Assembly (NCBI RefSeq): GCF_030815485.1
Contig: NZ_JAUSWV010000002.1
Coordinates: 7,626,001-7,690,000 of the forward strand
Source of the DNA: Streptomyces rishiriensis
GTDB lineage: Bacteria > Actinomycetota > Actinomycetes > Streptomycetales > Streptomycetaceae
DNA: 64,000 bases
Direction: 5' to 3'
Shown here piece by piece: positions 31,753-40,488 of this stretch (positions are counted from its first letter, which is position 1; each line of letters starts with the position of its first letter). The notes under the pieces were generated by a model. The model made no database searches. It saw only the letters and a program-made list of their open reading frames with translations, and was not told the DNA's origin. The translations under genes and the position numbers were made by a program.

Positions 31753-34353
31753 TCACGGCCCGTGTCCCGCCCGCTTGCCGTGGGTGACCTCCGCCGCCTG
31801 CCGGGTGGCCAGCAGCAGCGCGATGTCGTCCGCCCGGTCCGCGGCCTGCCGGGCCGTCGCGGTGAGCCGGTCGGCGACGTCCGCGAGGGAACGGCCGGGG
31901 GCGCCGTCCGCCGCGAGTCCGTCGGCGTCGGCCGGCCGACGCGGGTCCCCTGCCCCGGCCAGGGCCCGGCGCAGCGTCGCGATGCCGTCGTCGATGTCGT
32001 GACCGGGCCGCTCGACCAGCCCGTCCGTGTAGAGGGCGAGGATCGCGCCCGGCTCCAGCCGCAGTTCCGTCACCGGGTAGTGGGCGCGCGGATCCACGCC
32101 GAGCACCACGCCGCCGGCCAGTTCCACGACCTCGGTTCGGCCGTCGGGGTGGCGCAGCAACGGCGGCAGGTGCCCGGCACGGGCCGCCCGGGCCAGCCCG
32201 GTGGCCGGGTCGAGCCGGACGTAGCAGCAACTGGCGAACTGGCCGGGGTCAAGGTCGATGAGGAGGTGGTTCGTGCCGCCCATGACCTCTTCGGGCGGCC
32301 GGTCGCCCAGCGCGAACGCCCGCACCGCGCTGCGCAGCTGTCCCATGGTGGCCGCCGCCTGCACGCCGTGCCCCTGCACGTCCCCGATGACCAGGGCCAG
32401 CCCGTCCCCGGCCCCCACGACGTCGTACCAGTCGCCGCCCACGTCCATGCCCTCGGTGCCCGGCAGATAGCGCCCCGCGGTCTCCACGCGCGCGTGCTGC
32501 GACAGCCGCCGGGGGAGGAGGGCCTGCTGGAGCCCTCGGGCGAGGGCGGCCTCCGTGTCGTAGCGCTGGGCCTTCTCCATGGCGTGGGCGATCAGGCCGG
32601 CGAGCGCGGTCAGCACCGTGCGTTCCTCGGAGCCGAAGCTGCGGGAGCGGTCGAAGCCGAGGATGCACGAGCCGACCGGGCGGCCCGAGGCGATCAGCGG
32701 GAGGAAGGCGCGGGCGCCCTCCGACGCGTCCAGGTCGATCCCCGGATAGGCCTCCGCCAGCTGCTGCATGGAGTCGAAGAAGAGCGGGCGGCCCGTGGTG
32801 AGGGTCTCCACGCCGGGCAGCCGGGTGTCCAGTCCCACCCCTTCGAAGGGCGCCAGGAAGCCCTCCGGGAAGCCGGACTCCCAGGCCAGATACAGGTGCC
32901 GTTCCTGGAGCAGGTAGATGGCGAGCCGACGGCCGCCGAACGCGGGCAGCAACTCCTGCATCACCACCGCCGACACCTGACGGGCGGTCACCGCCTCCGT
33001 CAGCGCGATGGCCAGGACGATGGGCCGGTAGAGGCCGGCGGCCGAGGCGGTGGTGTCGGGCGCGGCGGAGTCGCTCTCCGGGGGCCCGGGAGCCGTCTCG
33101 TCCGGCACACGGTTCGCCGGCACCGCCTTGCAGGTGACGAGATCCGCGCCCGGGTACAGGGACACGCGCAGCCAGTCGCCCTCGTACGGCCGGGGGACGG
33201 AGGAGGGGTCGGCGGTGACGGGAAGCCGCACATGGAAGTGCGCGGGCTCGGGCGTCAGCAGGGCGCCGCGCAGATGCTCCTCGCAGGTCGGCTGGTTCAG
33301 CCACGGCACGGCCTCCCACAGCGACCGGCCGACCAGCCGGTCCCGCGGCACGCCCAGCAGATGCCCGGCCCGCGCGTTGGCGTAGACGACGAGCCCCAGC
33401 CGGTCGAGACAGAACACCCCCTCAGGAAGAAGGTCCGCGGCTCCGTCGGCGAGGGCGCCGGGGCCCGGATCGAGGAGGACGCCGGCGATGGGACGGAGCG
33501 CGGCGGAGGACCCGGCGGGGTCGTCGTCCGGCGGGCTCGACACGCCCGTGGCGTCCCACAGCTCGAGGAGCCGCAGCCCGCCCTCGGTGGTGCGCACCTG
33601 GAGCGGCAGCGGCGGCGGCCGGCCCCGCGCCGTGCGGTGCAGCAGGCCCGGCAGCGTGTGGGCGTCCGTCGGGTCGACGGCCCGGGCCAGGGCGTCCAGC
33701 GTGCCAGGGAACGCGTCGGGGGGCAGCCCGAGCAGGGTGCGTGCCTGTTCGTCGAGCGTGACGACGTCGGTCGCCGGGTCCCACGAGAACCGCCCGACGC
33801 GCCCCGGGGCCGGTCCGGCGGCGGGCGGCCGTACGCACAGCGGCTCCTCGTCCCAGGCGACGTCCTGGCCGTCGGCCTCCAGCCGCGCCAGGGCCGCTCC
33901 CAGGGTGTCGGCCACCGTCGTCAGCCGCTCACGCTCGGCCTGCACCTCGGCCGCGTCGGCCGCCGCCGGGCGCAGGACGGCCAGCACCCCGAAGGACCGC
34001 CCGTCCGCCACGACGGGCACATAGAGCGAACCGAACTGGAAGGGCAGCCCCGCCGCGAGCTGCGCGTAGTGACGCATCATCTCGGTGGCGTTCGCCAGCA
34101 CCACCGGCACACCTGTCCGGTGCACGTCGGCCACCGGGAACGGCCGGTCCATGTGCACCCGCCACCAGGGGCGGAACAGCGCACCGGGCAGTCCCGAGAG
34201 GACGGCGAGGCGCAGCAGCCGGGACGTGGCCGAGCACAGGTACACGCCGGCCGTACGGCCGCCCGTCGCCCGCAGCGCGTCCGCCACGGCCCAGGTCAGC
34301 AGCGCGGGCGGTGGCCCGGACGGCTTCCGCTCGTTTCCGGCGCTCCCAGTCAT
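31753..34353 (-). CDS. SpoIIE family phosphatase with PAS and GAF sensor domains
   Basis: An 866-residue soluble PP2C-type phosphatase. The N-terminal 150 residues are a GAF domain (AGVYLCSATSRLLRLAVLSG, FQFGSLYVPVVADGRSFGVL). PAS-like parts follow: RFSWDPATDVVTLDEQARTL near 190 and LLPEGVFCLDRLGLVVYANA near 310. A second GAF lies near 450-610, and the phosphatase domain near 635-850 has GGDWYDVVGAG, GDVQGHGVQAAATMG, LYTDGLVERPG and DDIALLLATR. Unlike its neighbour it lacks an HATPase end. It lies 51 bases upstream of that neighbour in the same direction, so the two are likely co-transcribed. The presumed substrate is a phosphorylated STAS protein. ATG 34353 is used. Confidence 0.92.
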   Translation of the reverse strand: MTGSAGNERKPSGPPPALLTWAVADALRATGGRTAGVYLCSATSRLLRLAVLSGLPGALFRPWWRVHMDRPFPVADVHRTGVPVVLANATEMMRHYAQLAAGLPFQFGSLYVPVVADGRSFGVLAVLRPAAADAAEVQAERERLTTVADTLGAALARLEADGQDVAWDEEPLCVRPPAAGPAPGRVGRFSWDPATDVVTLDEQARTLLGLPPDAFPGTLDALARAVDPTDAHTLPGLLHRTARGRPPPLPLQVRTTEGGLRLLELWDATGVSSPPDDDPAGSSAALRPIAGVLLDPGPGALADGAADLLPEGVFCLDRLGLVVYANARAGHLLGVPRDRLVGRSLWEAVPWLNQPTCEEHLRGALLTPEPAHFHVRLPVTADPSSVPRPYEGDWLRVSLYPGADLVTCKAVPANRVPDETAPGPPESDSAAPDTTASAAGLYRPIVLAIALTEAVTARQVSAVVMQELLPAFGGRRLAIYLLQERHLYLAWESGFPEGFLAPFEGVGLDTRLPGVETLTTGRPLFFDSMQQLAEAYPGIDLDASEGARAFLPLIASGRPVGSCILGFDRSRSFGSEERTVLTALAGLIAHAMEKAQRYDTEAALARGLQQALLPRRLSQHARVETAGRYLPGTEGMDVGGDWYDVVGAGDGLALVIGDVQGHGVQAAATMGQLRSAVRAFALGDRPPEEVMGGTNHLLIDLDPGQFASCCYVRLDPATGLARAARAGHLPPLLRHPDGRTEVVELAGGVVLGVDPRAHYPVTELRLEPGAILALYTDGLVERPGHDIDDGIATLRRALAGAGDPRRPADADGLAADGAPGRSLADVADRLTATARQAADRADDIALLLATRQAAEVTHGKRAGHGP

Positions 34354-34475
34354 TCGGCCCTACCTCGTCCGTGCGCCGCCGCTTGGGCGACACAGCAAGG
34401 ATGCGCCACACCCGGCCGGATGTGCATCCGCGCGACCTCGGAGAGAACGGGGCCCGGCGGGGTAACCGGCACGCC

Positions 34476-35321
34476 ATGAGCGAGATTCTGGTGGGCGCCT
34501 GCTCCTGGACGGACCGGGCCCTGGTGTCCAGCGGCTGGTATCCGACCGGGCGGCGGGACGCGGAGGGACGGTTACGCCACTATGCCGAACGCTTCCCGGT
34601 CGTCGAGGTCGACGCGTCCTACTACGCGCTGCCCGGCGAGCGCAACGGCCGGCTGTGGGCGGAGCGCACCCCCGACGGCTTCGTGTTCGACGTGAAGGCC
34701 TTCTCCCTGCTGACCGGGCATCCCACCCGGTCGGCGGTGCTGCCGCCCGGTCTGCCCGCCGACGTCCGTGGTCCGAAGGCCCTGGACGAGGTGTGGCGCA
34801 GGTTCACGGACGGGATCCGGCCGTTGCGGGAGGCGGGACGGCTGGGCGCCGTCCTCTTCCAGTTCCCGCCGTGGTTCCGTCCCGGCGAACGGGCCCACGC
34901 GTTCCTCGCCCAGTGCGCCGAGCGCACCGCCGGGTGGCCGGTCTGCGTCGAGTTCCGGCACCCCGACTGGTGGCGGGGCGAGCGGGAGCACACGACCGCC
35001 GACCTGCTCCGGTCGTACGGCTTCGCCACGGTCGCCGTCGACATGGAGCAGTCCCTGCCGTCCGCCGTGCCTCCCGTCACGCCCGTCACCTGCGGGCGTC
35101 TGGCGGTCGTCCGCCTGCACGGCCGCAGCCGGGCCTGGGGAAGCGGCAGCAAGGAGGACCGCTTCCGGCACGAGTACACGGACGGCGAGCTCCGCGAATG
35201 GATACCGAGGGTGCACGCGCTGGCCCGCCGGGCCCAACGGGTGCACGTGCTGTTCAACACCTGCTGCGGCGCCTCCGCCGTACGCGCCGCCGAACGCATG
35301 CGCGCTCTGCTCGGCCACTGA
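34476..35321 (+). CDS. DUF72 domain protein
   Basis: A 281-residue TIM-barrel-like DUF72 (YecE-type) protein. Hallmarks: ILVGACSWTDRALVSSGWYP at the start, FPVVEVDASYYALPG, PDGFVFDVKAFSLLTGH, GAVLFQFPPWF, VCVEFRHPDWW, and VVRLHGRSRAWG near the end. These are shared by the family, which is soluble and has no settled function. ATG 34476 begins close to the conserved start, with a weak ribosome site. It is divergent from the SpoIIE gene at 34353 with only 122 bases between, so the promoters are close. Confidence 0.9.
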   Translation: MSEILVGACSWTDRALVSSGWYPTGRRDAEGRLRHYAERFPVVEVDASYYALPGERNGRLWAERTPDGFVFDVKAFSLLTGHPTRSAVLPPGLPADVRGPKALDEVWRRFTDGIRPLREAGRLGAVLFQFPPWFRPGERAHAFLAQCAERTAGWPVCVEFRHPDWWRGEREHTTADLLRSYGFATVAVDMEQSLPSAVPPVTPVTCGRLAVVRLHGRSRAWGSGSKEDRFRHEYTDGELREWIPRVHALARRAQRVHVLFNTCCGASAVRAAERMRALLGH

Positions 35322-35380
35322 CCGGTCGGGCCCGCCCGGGCCTTCCGTCCGCGGATCGGGGCAGCGGCGGACCCGGCCGG

Positions 35381-36067
35381 TCAGCCGGCGGCTGTCGTGC
35401 GCAGGGTGCTCTTGGCCAGTTCGTACGCCGGGAGCATCGCCTCGTGCTCCGACGTGTCCATGCCGCCCAGATGCAGGACGACCGGACCCTCGGGCGTGGT
35501 GACGGCGAGAGCGTGCTCCTTCTTCGTCTCCTCGAGGAGTTCGCTCGTGGTGACGTACTCCACCTCGGCGCCGGTGATCGCGCCCGCCTTCACCGTGCTG
35601 TACCGCGCGTCGCTCGCCCCCCGCTCGGCGGCCACGAAGTCCTCCAGCACCGCACGCGCGTCGGTGTCGCCCGGCTCACCGGTCCACACCCGCAGGAACC
35701 CGATCTTCCCCGCGGGCTTGGCGTCGACCTCGCAGGCCATGGTGACCGGGCCCTGACGCAGGAAGGCGTCGGCGAGGTCGGCCAGGTCGCCGGTGGCGGC
35801 GGTCGCCTCCTCGGAGTCGACGGCCTCGGCCTTCCAGAACTCCGCGATGTCGAAGGTGACGGGAAGTTCGCAGGCGGACCCGGAGGCCCCGATGGACCCG
35901 CCCCGCCGCGCGACCTTGGCGGTCGCCGTCGCCGATGCCCCCGACGCCTTCGACGCGGCGTCCGGGGCGGCCTCCTTCGCCGCGCATCCCGTCATCAGCC
36001 CCGTCACAAGAGCCGCCAGCGCCAGCGTCCGCCCCACGTTTCCCACGGTCCCCGCCCCACAACGCAC
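35381..36067 (-). CDS. Putative secreted lipoprotein
   Basis: A 228-residue protein with an exported N-terminus: GTG 36067, behind AGAGGAG, gives a short basic stretch, then TLALAALVTGLMTGCAAK. MTGC is an acceptable lipobox, so the mature protein would begin at that Cys and be anchored outside the membrane. A low-complexity Ala/Ser/Thr linker follows, then a globular part with CELPVTFDIAEFWKAEAV, ACEVDAKPAGKIGFLRVW and EEHAL-type helices. The two further Cys could form a disulfide. I do not recognise a function, though this layout is common in Streptomyces. It converges on the DUF72 gene. Confidence 0.75.
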   Translation of the reverse strand: MRCGAGTVGNVGRTLALAALVTGLMTGCAAKEAAPDAASKASGASATATAKVARRGGSIGASGSACELPVTFDIAEFWKAEAVDSEEATAATGDLADLADAFLRQGPVTMACEVDAKPAGKIGFLRVWTGEPGDTDARAVLEDFVAAERGASDARYSTVKAGAITGAEVEYVTTSELLEETKKEHALAVTTPEGPVVLHLGGMDTSEHEAMLPAYELAKSTLRTTAAG

Positions 36068-36253
36068 TGCTGTGTCTCCTCTCGCGCCGGCGCGATACCG
36101 GCGGAGCACTGTAACCGAGGAGGTCAGGGCCCCCGCCACTGAGATTCGCCCCGGGGCGGCCGGCGCGGGAATGTCCCGGCCCCGTCCCCTGTTGTACCGC
36201 GTGACTGACATGCACCGATCAGTGGGTGCGCGTCGGTGTGAGAGGAGATACCC

Positions 36254-36418
36254 ATGGCCCGCAGTACAGCGCGCCCCGTCATCACCCTGAGGTCCACCGC
36301 CGGTACCGGTGTCACCTATGCGACGCGCAAGAACCGTCGCAACGACGCCGACCGGCTGGTCCTGCGCAAGTACGACCCCGTCGCCGGACGGCACGTCTCC
36401 TTCCGGGAGGCGCGATGA
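36254..36418 (+). CDS. rpmG: 50S ribosomal protein bL33, cysteine-free paralogue
   Basis: A 54-residue bL33 with ATG 36254 behind GAGGAG. It reads MARSTARPVITLRSTAGTG, then VTYATRKNRRNDADRLVLRK and YDPVAGRHVSFREAR. The zinc-binding form of bL33 has two CxxC pairs; this copy has no Cys at all, so it is a C-minus paralogue. In actinomycetes such copies usually replace the zinc form when zinc is scarce under Zur control. I looked for a Zur-type palindrome upstream and saw none. No other ribosomal-protein gene is adjacent. A terminator follows directly. Confidence 0.92.
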   Translation: MARSTARPVITLRSTAGTGVTYATRKNRRNDADRLVLRKYDPVAGRHVSFREAR

Positions 36419-36466
36419 GGGCGGCGCCGGCCCGGCAGGGCTGAGCGGCGCCGCCCCTGGACAGCA

Positions 36467-36503
36467 GAGCGGTCGGGGTCCCGGGAAGGGACCCCGGCCG
36501 CTC
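36467..36503 (+). terminator. Hairpin terminator after rpmG
   Basis: GAGCGGTCGGGGTCCC (36467-36482) pairs with GGGACCCCGGCCGCTC (36488-36503), 16 pairs with one T-G wobble and a 5-base loop. It lies 48 bases beyond the stop. Confidence 0.85.
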
Positions 36504-36562
36504 TCTCGCGCGGACGAGTGACCTTCCGTCATATTCACGCCGCGCTGGGAACCCATAGCGGC

Positions 36563-37099
36563 ATGAGCAAGACCGCGCTGATTGTCATCGACATGATCAA
36601 CACCTACGACCACCCGGACGCCGACCTGCTCCTGCCCTCGGCCCGCAAGGTGATCCCGGTGGCCGCCGGTCTCCTCGACCGGGCCCGCCGCGCCGGCGAA
36701 CCCGTCGTCTACGTCAACGACAACTTCGGCCAGTGGCGCTCCCACCACGGTGAACTCCTCGACAGAGCCCTCGCCGGTCCGTACGCCTCGCTCGTCGAAC
36801 CGCTGGTGCCCGACGAGGACTCGCTCTTCGTCGTCAAGGCACGGCACTCGATCTTCTTCGAGACCCCGCTGTCCTACCTGCTCCAGCAGGAGGGCATCGA
36901 CCACCTCGTCCTGTGCGGACAGGTCACCGAGCAGTGCGTCCTGTACTCGGCCCTCGACGCCCACATCCGCCACTTCGACGTGACCGTCCCCCGGGACGCC
37001 GTCGCCCACATCCACGCCGATCTCGCGAACGCGGCGCTGGTGATGATGGAGCGCAACATGGGGGCGCGAGTCGTCGACAGCGGGGACCTGTGGACCTGA
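36563..37099 (+). CDS. Isochorismatase-family cysteine hydrolase
   Basis: A 178-residue hydrolase. The family's catalytic triad is in place: Asp10 in LIVIDMINTY, Lys92 in FVVKARHSIF and Cys125 in GQVTEQCVLYSA. The length and the cis-peptide VTEQC fit the nicotinamidase/isochorismatase superfamily, and HIRHFDVTVPRDAVAHI completes it. Substrates in this superfamily include nicotinamide, isochorismate and various amides; nothing here fixes one. ATG 36563 has no clear ribosome site. Between this gene and the phospholipase C gene lie 151 bases. Confidence 0.88.
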   Translation: MSKTALIVIDMINTYDHPDADLLLPSARKVIPVAAGLLDRARRAGEPVVYVNDNFGQWRSHHGELLDRALAGPYASLVEPLVPDEDSLFVVKARHSIFFETPLSYLLQQEGIDHLVLCGQVTEQCVLYSALDAHIRHFDVTVPRDAVAHIHADLANAALVMMERNMGARVVDSGDLWT

Positions 37100-37250
37100 A
37101 CGACCTGACACGGCAAGTCGTCCGACGTGCGGTCGGCCGGCGGCCGTACCCGCTCTCCTAGTCCGTCCCGGCCGGGTGGCGACCGGGCCGTTTCCCGCCG
37201 GGCACGGGCCCCCGCTTCCGCCTTCCGCTGCTCACCAAGGGGCACATCAC

Positions 37251-38678
37251 ATGGCCGAGTTGACCCGTCGCCGACTCCTGGGCTCGACCGCGGGGGCGCT
37301 GGGCGCCGCCGCCGCGCTCTCCCTCCTCCCGCCGAGTGTGCAGAAGGCGGTCGCGGCCGGGCCGTCCCGCCGTGGCTCACTCGCCGACGTCGAACACGTC
37401 GTCCTGCTGATGCAGGAGAACCGCTCCTTCGACCACTACTTCGGTACCCTGTCCGGCGTGCGCGGTTTCGCCGACCCCGACGCGCTCACCCTCGACACCG
37501 GACGCTCCGTCTTCTACCAGCCCGACGCCGGGAACCCCGCGGGCTACCTGCTGCCCTTCCACCTCGACACCCATACCTCCAGCGCCCAGGCCATCCCGTC
37601 CACGAGCCACGCGTGGTCGGTGCAGCACGAGGCGTGGAACGGCGGCCGGATGGACCGCTGGATGTCGGCCCACCGCACGGCCGACGGCGCCGACGCCCCG
37701 TACGTCATGGGCTACCACACCCGCGAGGACATCCCGTTCCAGTTCGCCCTCGCCGAGACCTTCACCATCTGCGACCACTACTTCTGCTCGGTCCTCGGCC
37801 CGACCTGGCCGAACCGCCTGATGTGGATGACCGGCACCATCGATCCCGACGGCGCCGGGGGCGGGCCCGTGGTCGGCAACTCCGCGCCGACGCCGTTCAG
37901 CTGGACGACCTACGCCGAACGGCTCCAGGCGGCCGGGGTCGACTGGAAGGTGTACCAGCAGGAGGACGACTACGGCTGCAACCTGCTGGAGCAGTTCGAC
38001 ACGTTCCGCAACGCGCGCCCGGGCTCCGAGCTGTACGAGCGAGGCGTCCGGCCGCAGCCGGAGGGCACCTTCGAGGACGACGCCCGGGCCGACCGGCTGC
38101 CGACCGTGTCGTGGCTGGTGCCGCCGGGGCACCAGTCCGAGCATCCGGACTACCTGCCCGCGGCCGGCGCGGCCTTCGTCGCCTCGAAGCTCGAGGCCAT
38201 CGCGGCCAACCCCGACGTCTGGCGCAAGACCGCGTTCATCCTCAACTACGACGAGAACGACGGCCTGTTCGACCATGTGCCCCCGCCGACACCGCCCGTG
38301 GGGACGCCCGGCGAGTTCGTGGGCGGGTTGCCGATCGGCGGCGGTTTCCGGGTCCCGGCCATCGTCGTCTCGCCCTGGACCGTGGGCGGCTGGGTGGCCA
38401 CGGAGCCCTTCGACCACACCTCGACCCTGCGGTTCCTGGAGCGACTCACGGGGGTCATCGAACCCAACATCAGCGCCTGGCGGCGCAGCGCCTTCGGGGA
38501 CCTCACCTCCGCCTTCCGCTTCGCGTCCGGCAGCGCGTTCGCGCCGGCACTGCCCGACGACACGGCGGAACAGCTGACGAAGGCGGAGGAGGAGGTCGCC
38601 ACCCTGCCCAGACCCACCCTGCCGGGCGCCGAGCAGTCGTTCCCCGTCCAGGAGACGGGGCCCCGGCCGCAGCTCTGA
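37251..38678 (+). CDS. Tat-exported phospholipase C/phosphoesterase
   Basis: A 475-residue enzyme of the bacterial phospholipase C/acid phosphatase family (phosphoesterase superfamily). A twin-arginine leader is clear: RRRLLGSTAG (residues 6-15), a hydrophobic stretch and an AVAAG cleavage site near 36. The active-site entry VVLLMQENRSFDHYFGTLSG (Glu56, Asn57) is the family signature; GPTWPNRLMWMTG and ILNYDENDGLFDHVPPP with its Asp/Glu/His are the other metal or catalytic blocks; and IVVSPWTVGGWV follows. It should act outside the cell on phospholipids or phosphate esters. ATG 37251 has AAGGGG upstream. No PHO-box-like direct repeats were found by eye. Confidence 0.9.
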   Translation: MAELTRRRLLGSTAGALGAAAALSLLPPSVQKAVAAGPSRRGSLADVEHVVLLMQENRSFDHYFGTLSGVRGFADPDALTLDTGRSVFYQPDAGNPAGYLLPFHLDTHTSSAQAIPSTSHAWSVQHEAWNGGRMDRWMSAHRTADGADAPYVMGYHTREDIPFQFALAETFTICDHYFCSVLGPTWPNRLMWMTGTIDPDGAGGGPVVGNSAPTPFSWTTYAERLQAAGVDWKVYQQEDDYGCNLLEQFDTFRNARPGSELYERGVRPQPEGTFEDDARADRLPTVSWLVPPGHQSEHPDYLPAAGAAFVASKLEAIAANPDVWRKTAFILNYDENDGLFDHVPPPTPPVGTPGEFVGGLPIGGGFRVPAIVVSPWTVGGWVATEPFDHTSTLRFLERLTGVIEPNISAWRRSAFGDLTSAFRFASGSAFAPALPDDTAEQLTKAEEEVATLPRPTLPGAEQSFPVQETGPRPQL

Positions 38679-38698
38679 CCCGGCGAGCACCCCGCGCG

Positions 38699-39106
38699 TC
38701 AGCGATACGCGACCCGGACCGGCGGTTCTGCGCGCGTAGACAGCTCGCTGCCCCGTGGAAGGAAGAACAGGGCGCAGAGGTGCAGCGGTTCCGGCTCCCG
38801 GTTCTCCGCCATGTGCACGCCCTGCGGCCCCACCGGTTCGACGATGCATCCGCCGGTGGGCGTCACGCACTCGGAGCCGTCCGCCAGGGTCCGGGTCAGG
38901 ACGCCCGCCGTCACGACGGCGACGACCCGGCCCTCGTGGTAGTGCCAGGGCAGCGAGTGGCCCGGCGGGATCTCGTACTCGGCGACCACGACCCTGGTGT
39001 TCTCCGGTACGGCCAGGGCCAGCCGTTCGGTGAGCAGACCGTCGGCGAGCAGGGCCGGTACGGGTTCGGCGGTGGGCCGGGCTCCGACGGGCGACGGTCG
39101 GTTCAC
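38699..39106 (-). CDS. Cupin domain protein
   Basis: A 135-residue single-domain cupin. Motif 1 is PPGHSLPWHYHEGRVVAVVT, with the His-x-His and Glu metal ligands; motif 2 is PVGPQGVHMAEN, with its His. A bound Fe, Mn or Zn ion is likely. Such proteins may be enzymes, sensors or binding proteins, and the substrate is open. The start is GTG 39106, with a weak ribosome site. It is convergent with the phospholipase gene (20 bases between stops). Confidence 0.8.
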   Translation of the reverse strand: MNRPSPVGARPTAEPVPALLADGLLTERLALAVPENTRVVVAEYEIPPGHSLPWHYHEGRVVAVVTAGVLTRTLADGSECVTPTGGCIVEPVGPQGVHMAENREPEPLHLCALFFLPRGSELSTRAEPPVRVAYR

Positions 39107-39455
39107 GCGGCGGTCGTCCGGGGCGGGCGGGGGCCGGGGATGCCGGGGCCGATCGGGCCCGCCGTGCGATCTGACGTGGCCGGGGTCATGTTCCGCTGGT
39201 CAGTGCGTTCCACGGCAGCGACACTAACCCACGTGCGTCACGCGGACCTGACCGGGTGTCATCGAGCGCCGTCGAGCGCACCGGTCATCTTCCGCCCCAC
39301 CCGCCCCGCCCGGATCGCCCCGGCCGCACCCCACCGGCGTCCGGGCGGGATGTGAGATACACGGCCCGGGCGTGACTGATCCTCGCGGGCCGTCTTGGCG
39401 TCCTCCAGAGCGTGAACCGTAGGAGACATCGCGCGACGAGTGTTCGGGGGGAACC
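39107..39455. other. Intergenic region between cupin and rhomboid-like genes
   Basis: About 350 bases. No gene is supported. ACGGCCCG (39361-39368) can pair with CGGGCCGT (39386-39393) around a 17-base loop, but no gene ends there, so its role is open. Divergent promoters for the two flanking genes are expected here. Confidence 0.5.
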
Positions 39456-40379
39456 TTGAGCATCCTTCGTCCGGAGGTGGAGCGGGCCCGGCCCCGCGAA
39501 CGCCGCGCCGAGGGCGGCCGAAGCGCCGAGCGTGCCGTGGGCGGGCCGGGTGCCGAGCGTGCCGTGGGCGGGCCGGGTGCCGAGCGTGCCGTGGACGGGC
39601 TGCGTTCCCCGGGCGCCGGGGACGGCGGCCTGCGTGCCGACGGTTCCGGGATCCGGCCGCGCGGTGGTGGTGCGCTCGCCCGCGCCGCCCGCTTCGTCGG
39701 CCGGACACTGCGGGGTGAGTGGTACGGCATCGTCGTCGATCCCCTGCGCCAGCTGCGCCGCCGCGGGCCCGCCGCGCTGCTGCTGGCGTTCGTGGCCTGC
39801 GCGGGCGTGATCTTCTTCCACGCCATCGCCCAGCACCCCACGGGGGAGACGGTGGTGCGCGTCCTTGGCGGGGTCCAGGGTGACCTGCCGCTGTGGCTCG
39901 CCCTGCTGCGCACCCCGGTCTCCCTGTACGTCCCGGCGCTCGATCTGCCGGTGTGGGCCGGCATCACCCAGCTGTTCCTCGCCTTCGCCCTGGCCGAACT
40001 CGCCCTCGGCCGCCGCAGGACGCTCCTCGTCGCCTACGCCGCCACCCTGGCCGGCACCCTCACCGTGCGGGTGATGATGGCGATGGGGCCGGGCTGGTGG
40101 GGTCTCGGACTGCCACCCGAGATCGGACAGGTGCTCGACACCGGCCCGTCCGCGGCCGTCGTCGGACTGTTCACCTATCTCTCGGTCGTCCGTCACGCGC
40201 CCATCGTGTTCACGCTCACCGGGGGTTCGATGGTGTTCGAGTCGATCGCCAAGCCCAATCTCGCCGGCCGCGAACACCTGATCGCGGTGGCCGCCGCCGT
40301 CGTCCTCGGACTGCTGCACGAGCGGGGGCGTTGCCGGCGAAAGGCCGCCACGAACACCCAGGACGCGGCGGCCGCCTGA
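39456..40379 (+). CDS. Rhomboid-like membrane protein
   Basis: A 307-residue protein starting at TTG 39456 behind GGGGGGAA. The first 85 residues are basic, disordered and carry a 9-residue repeat (AERAVGGPG). The rest is a membrane domain of about six helices: AALLLAFVACAGVIFFHAI, WAGITQLFLAFALAELALG, LLVAYAATLAGTLTVRVMM, and TGPSAAVVGLFTYLSVV, where the GPSA Ser sits where rhomboid proteases have their nucleophile; REHLIAVAAAVVLGLLHE could supply the His. This matches Streptomyces proteins labelled rhomboid-like. Protease activity is not proved. Confidence 0.75.
   Translation: MSILRPEVERARPRERRAEGGRSAERAVGGPGAERAVGGPGAERAVDGLRSPGAGDGGLRADGSGIRPRGGGALARAARFVGRTLRGEWYGIVVDPLRQLRRRGPAALLLAFVACAGVIFFHAIAQHPTGETVVRVLGGVQGDLPLWLALLRTPVSLYVPALDLPVWAGITQLFLAFALAELALGRRRTLLVAYAATLAGTLTVRVMMAMGPGWWGLGLPPEIGQVLDTGPSAAVVGLFTYLSVVRHAPIVFTLTGGSMVFESIAKPNLAGREHLIAVAAAVVLGLLHERGRCRRKAATNTQDAAAA
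39525..39605 (+). repeat. Three tandem 27-bp repeats within the rhomboid-like gene
   Basis: Units at 39525-39551, 39552-39578 and 39579-39605; the first two are identical and the third differs at two or three bases. Each codes for nine residues (AERAVGGPG). The unit length is a multiple of three, so gain or loss of copies keeps the frame. Confidence 0.85.
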
Positions 40380-40449
40380 GATCTTGCTATGAATTCGTGG
40401 TGCGGTTGAACGCTCCTGTGTCCGTCTGCGTATAGGGCCGGGGGATCTC

Positions 40450-40479
40450 ATGCCCAAGGCCGCCGACGACGACGTGTAG
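40450..40479 (+). CDS. Nine-codon upstream reading frame before the DUF1996 gene
   Basis: ATG 40450 begins MPKAADDDV and ends at TAG 40477-40479, preceded by GGGGGATCTC. It is in the same frame as the DUF1996 gene, whose TTG start lies 10 bases after the stop, and the stop overlaps the ribosome site (TAGGAG) of that gene. It may be a leader peptide that couples or modulates translation. Such short frames are easily formed by chance. Confidence 0.35.
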   Translation: MPKAADDDV

Positions 40480-40488
40480 GAGCACTCC

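Noticed and set aside
30277..34479. A 1400-codon open frame on the plus strand opposite the two SpoIIE genes
   Set aside because: It is an antisense shadow of high-GC genes: residues are mostly Arg, Gly, Ala, Pro, Val and no family is recognised, while the minus strand holds clear domains.
36068..36253. Zur box upstream of the cysteine-free bL33
   Set aside because: No palindrome of the TGAAAATGATTTTCA kind could be found by eye.
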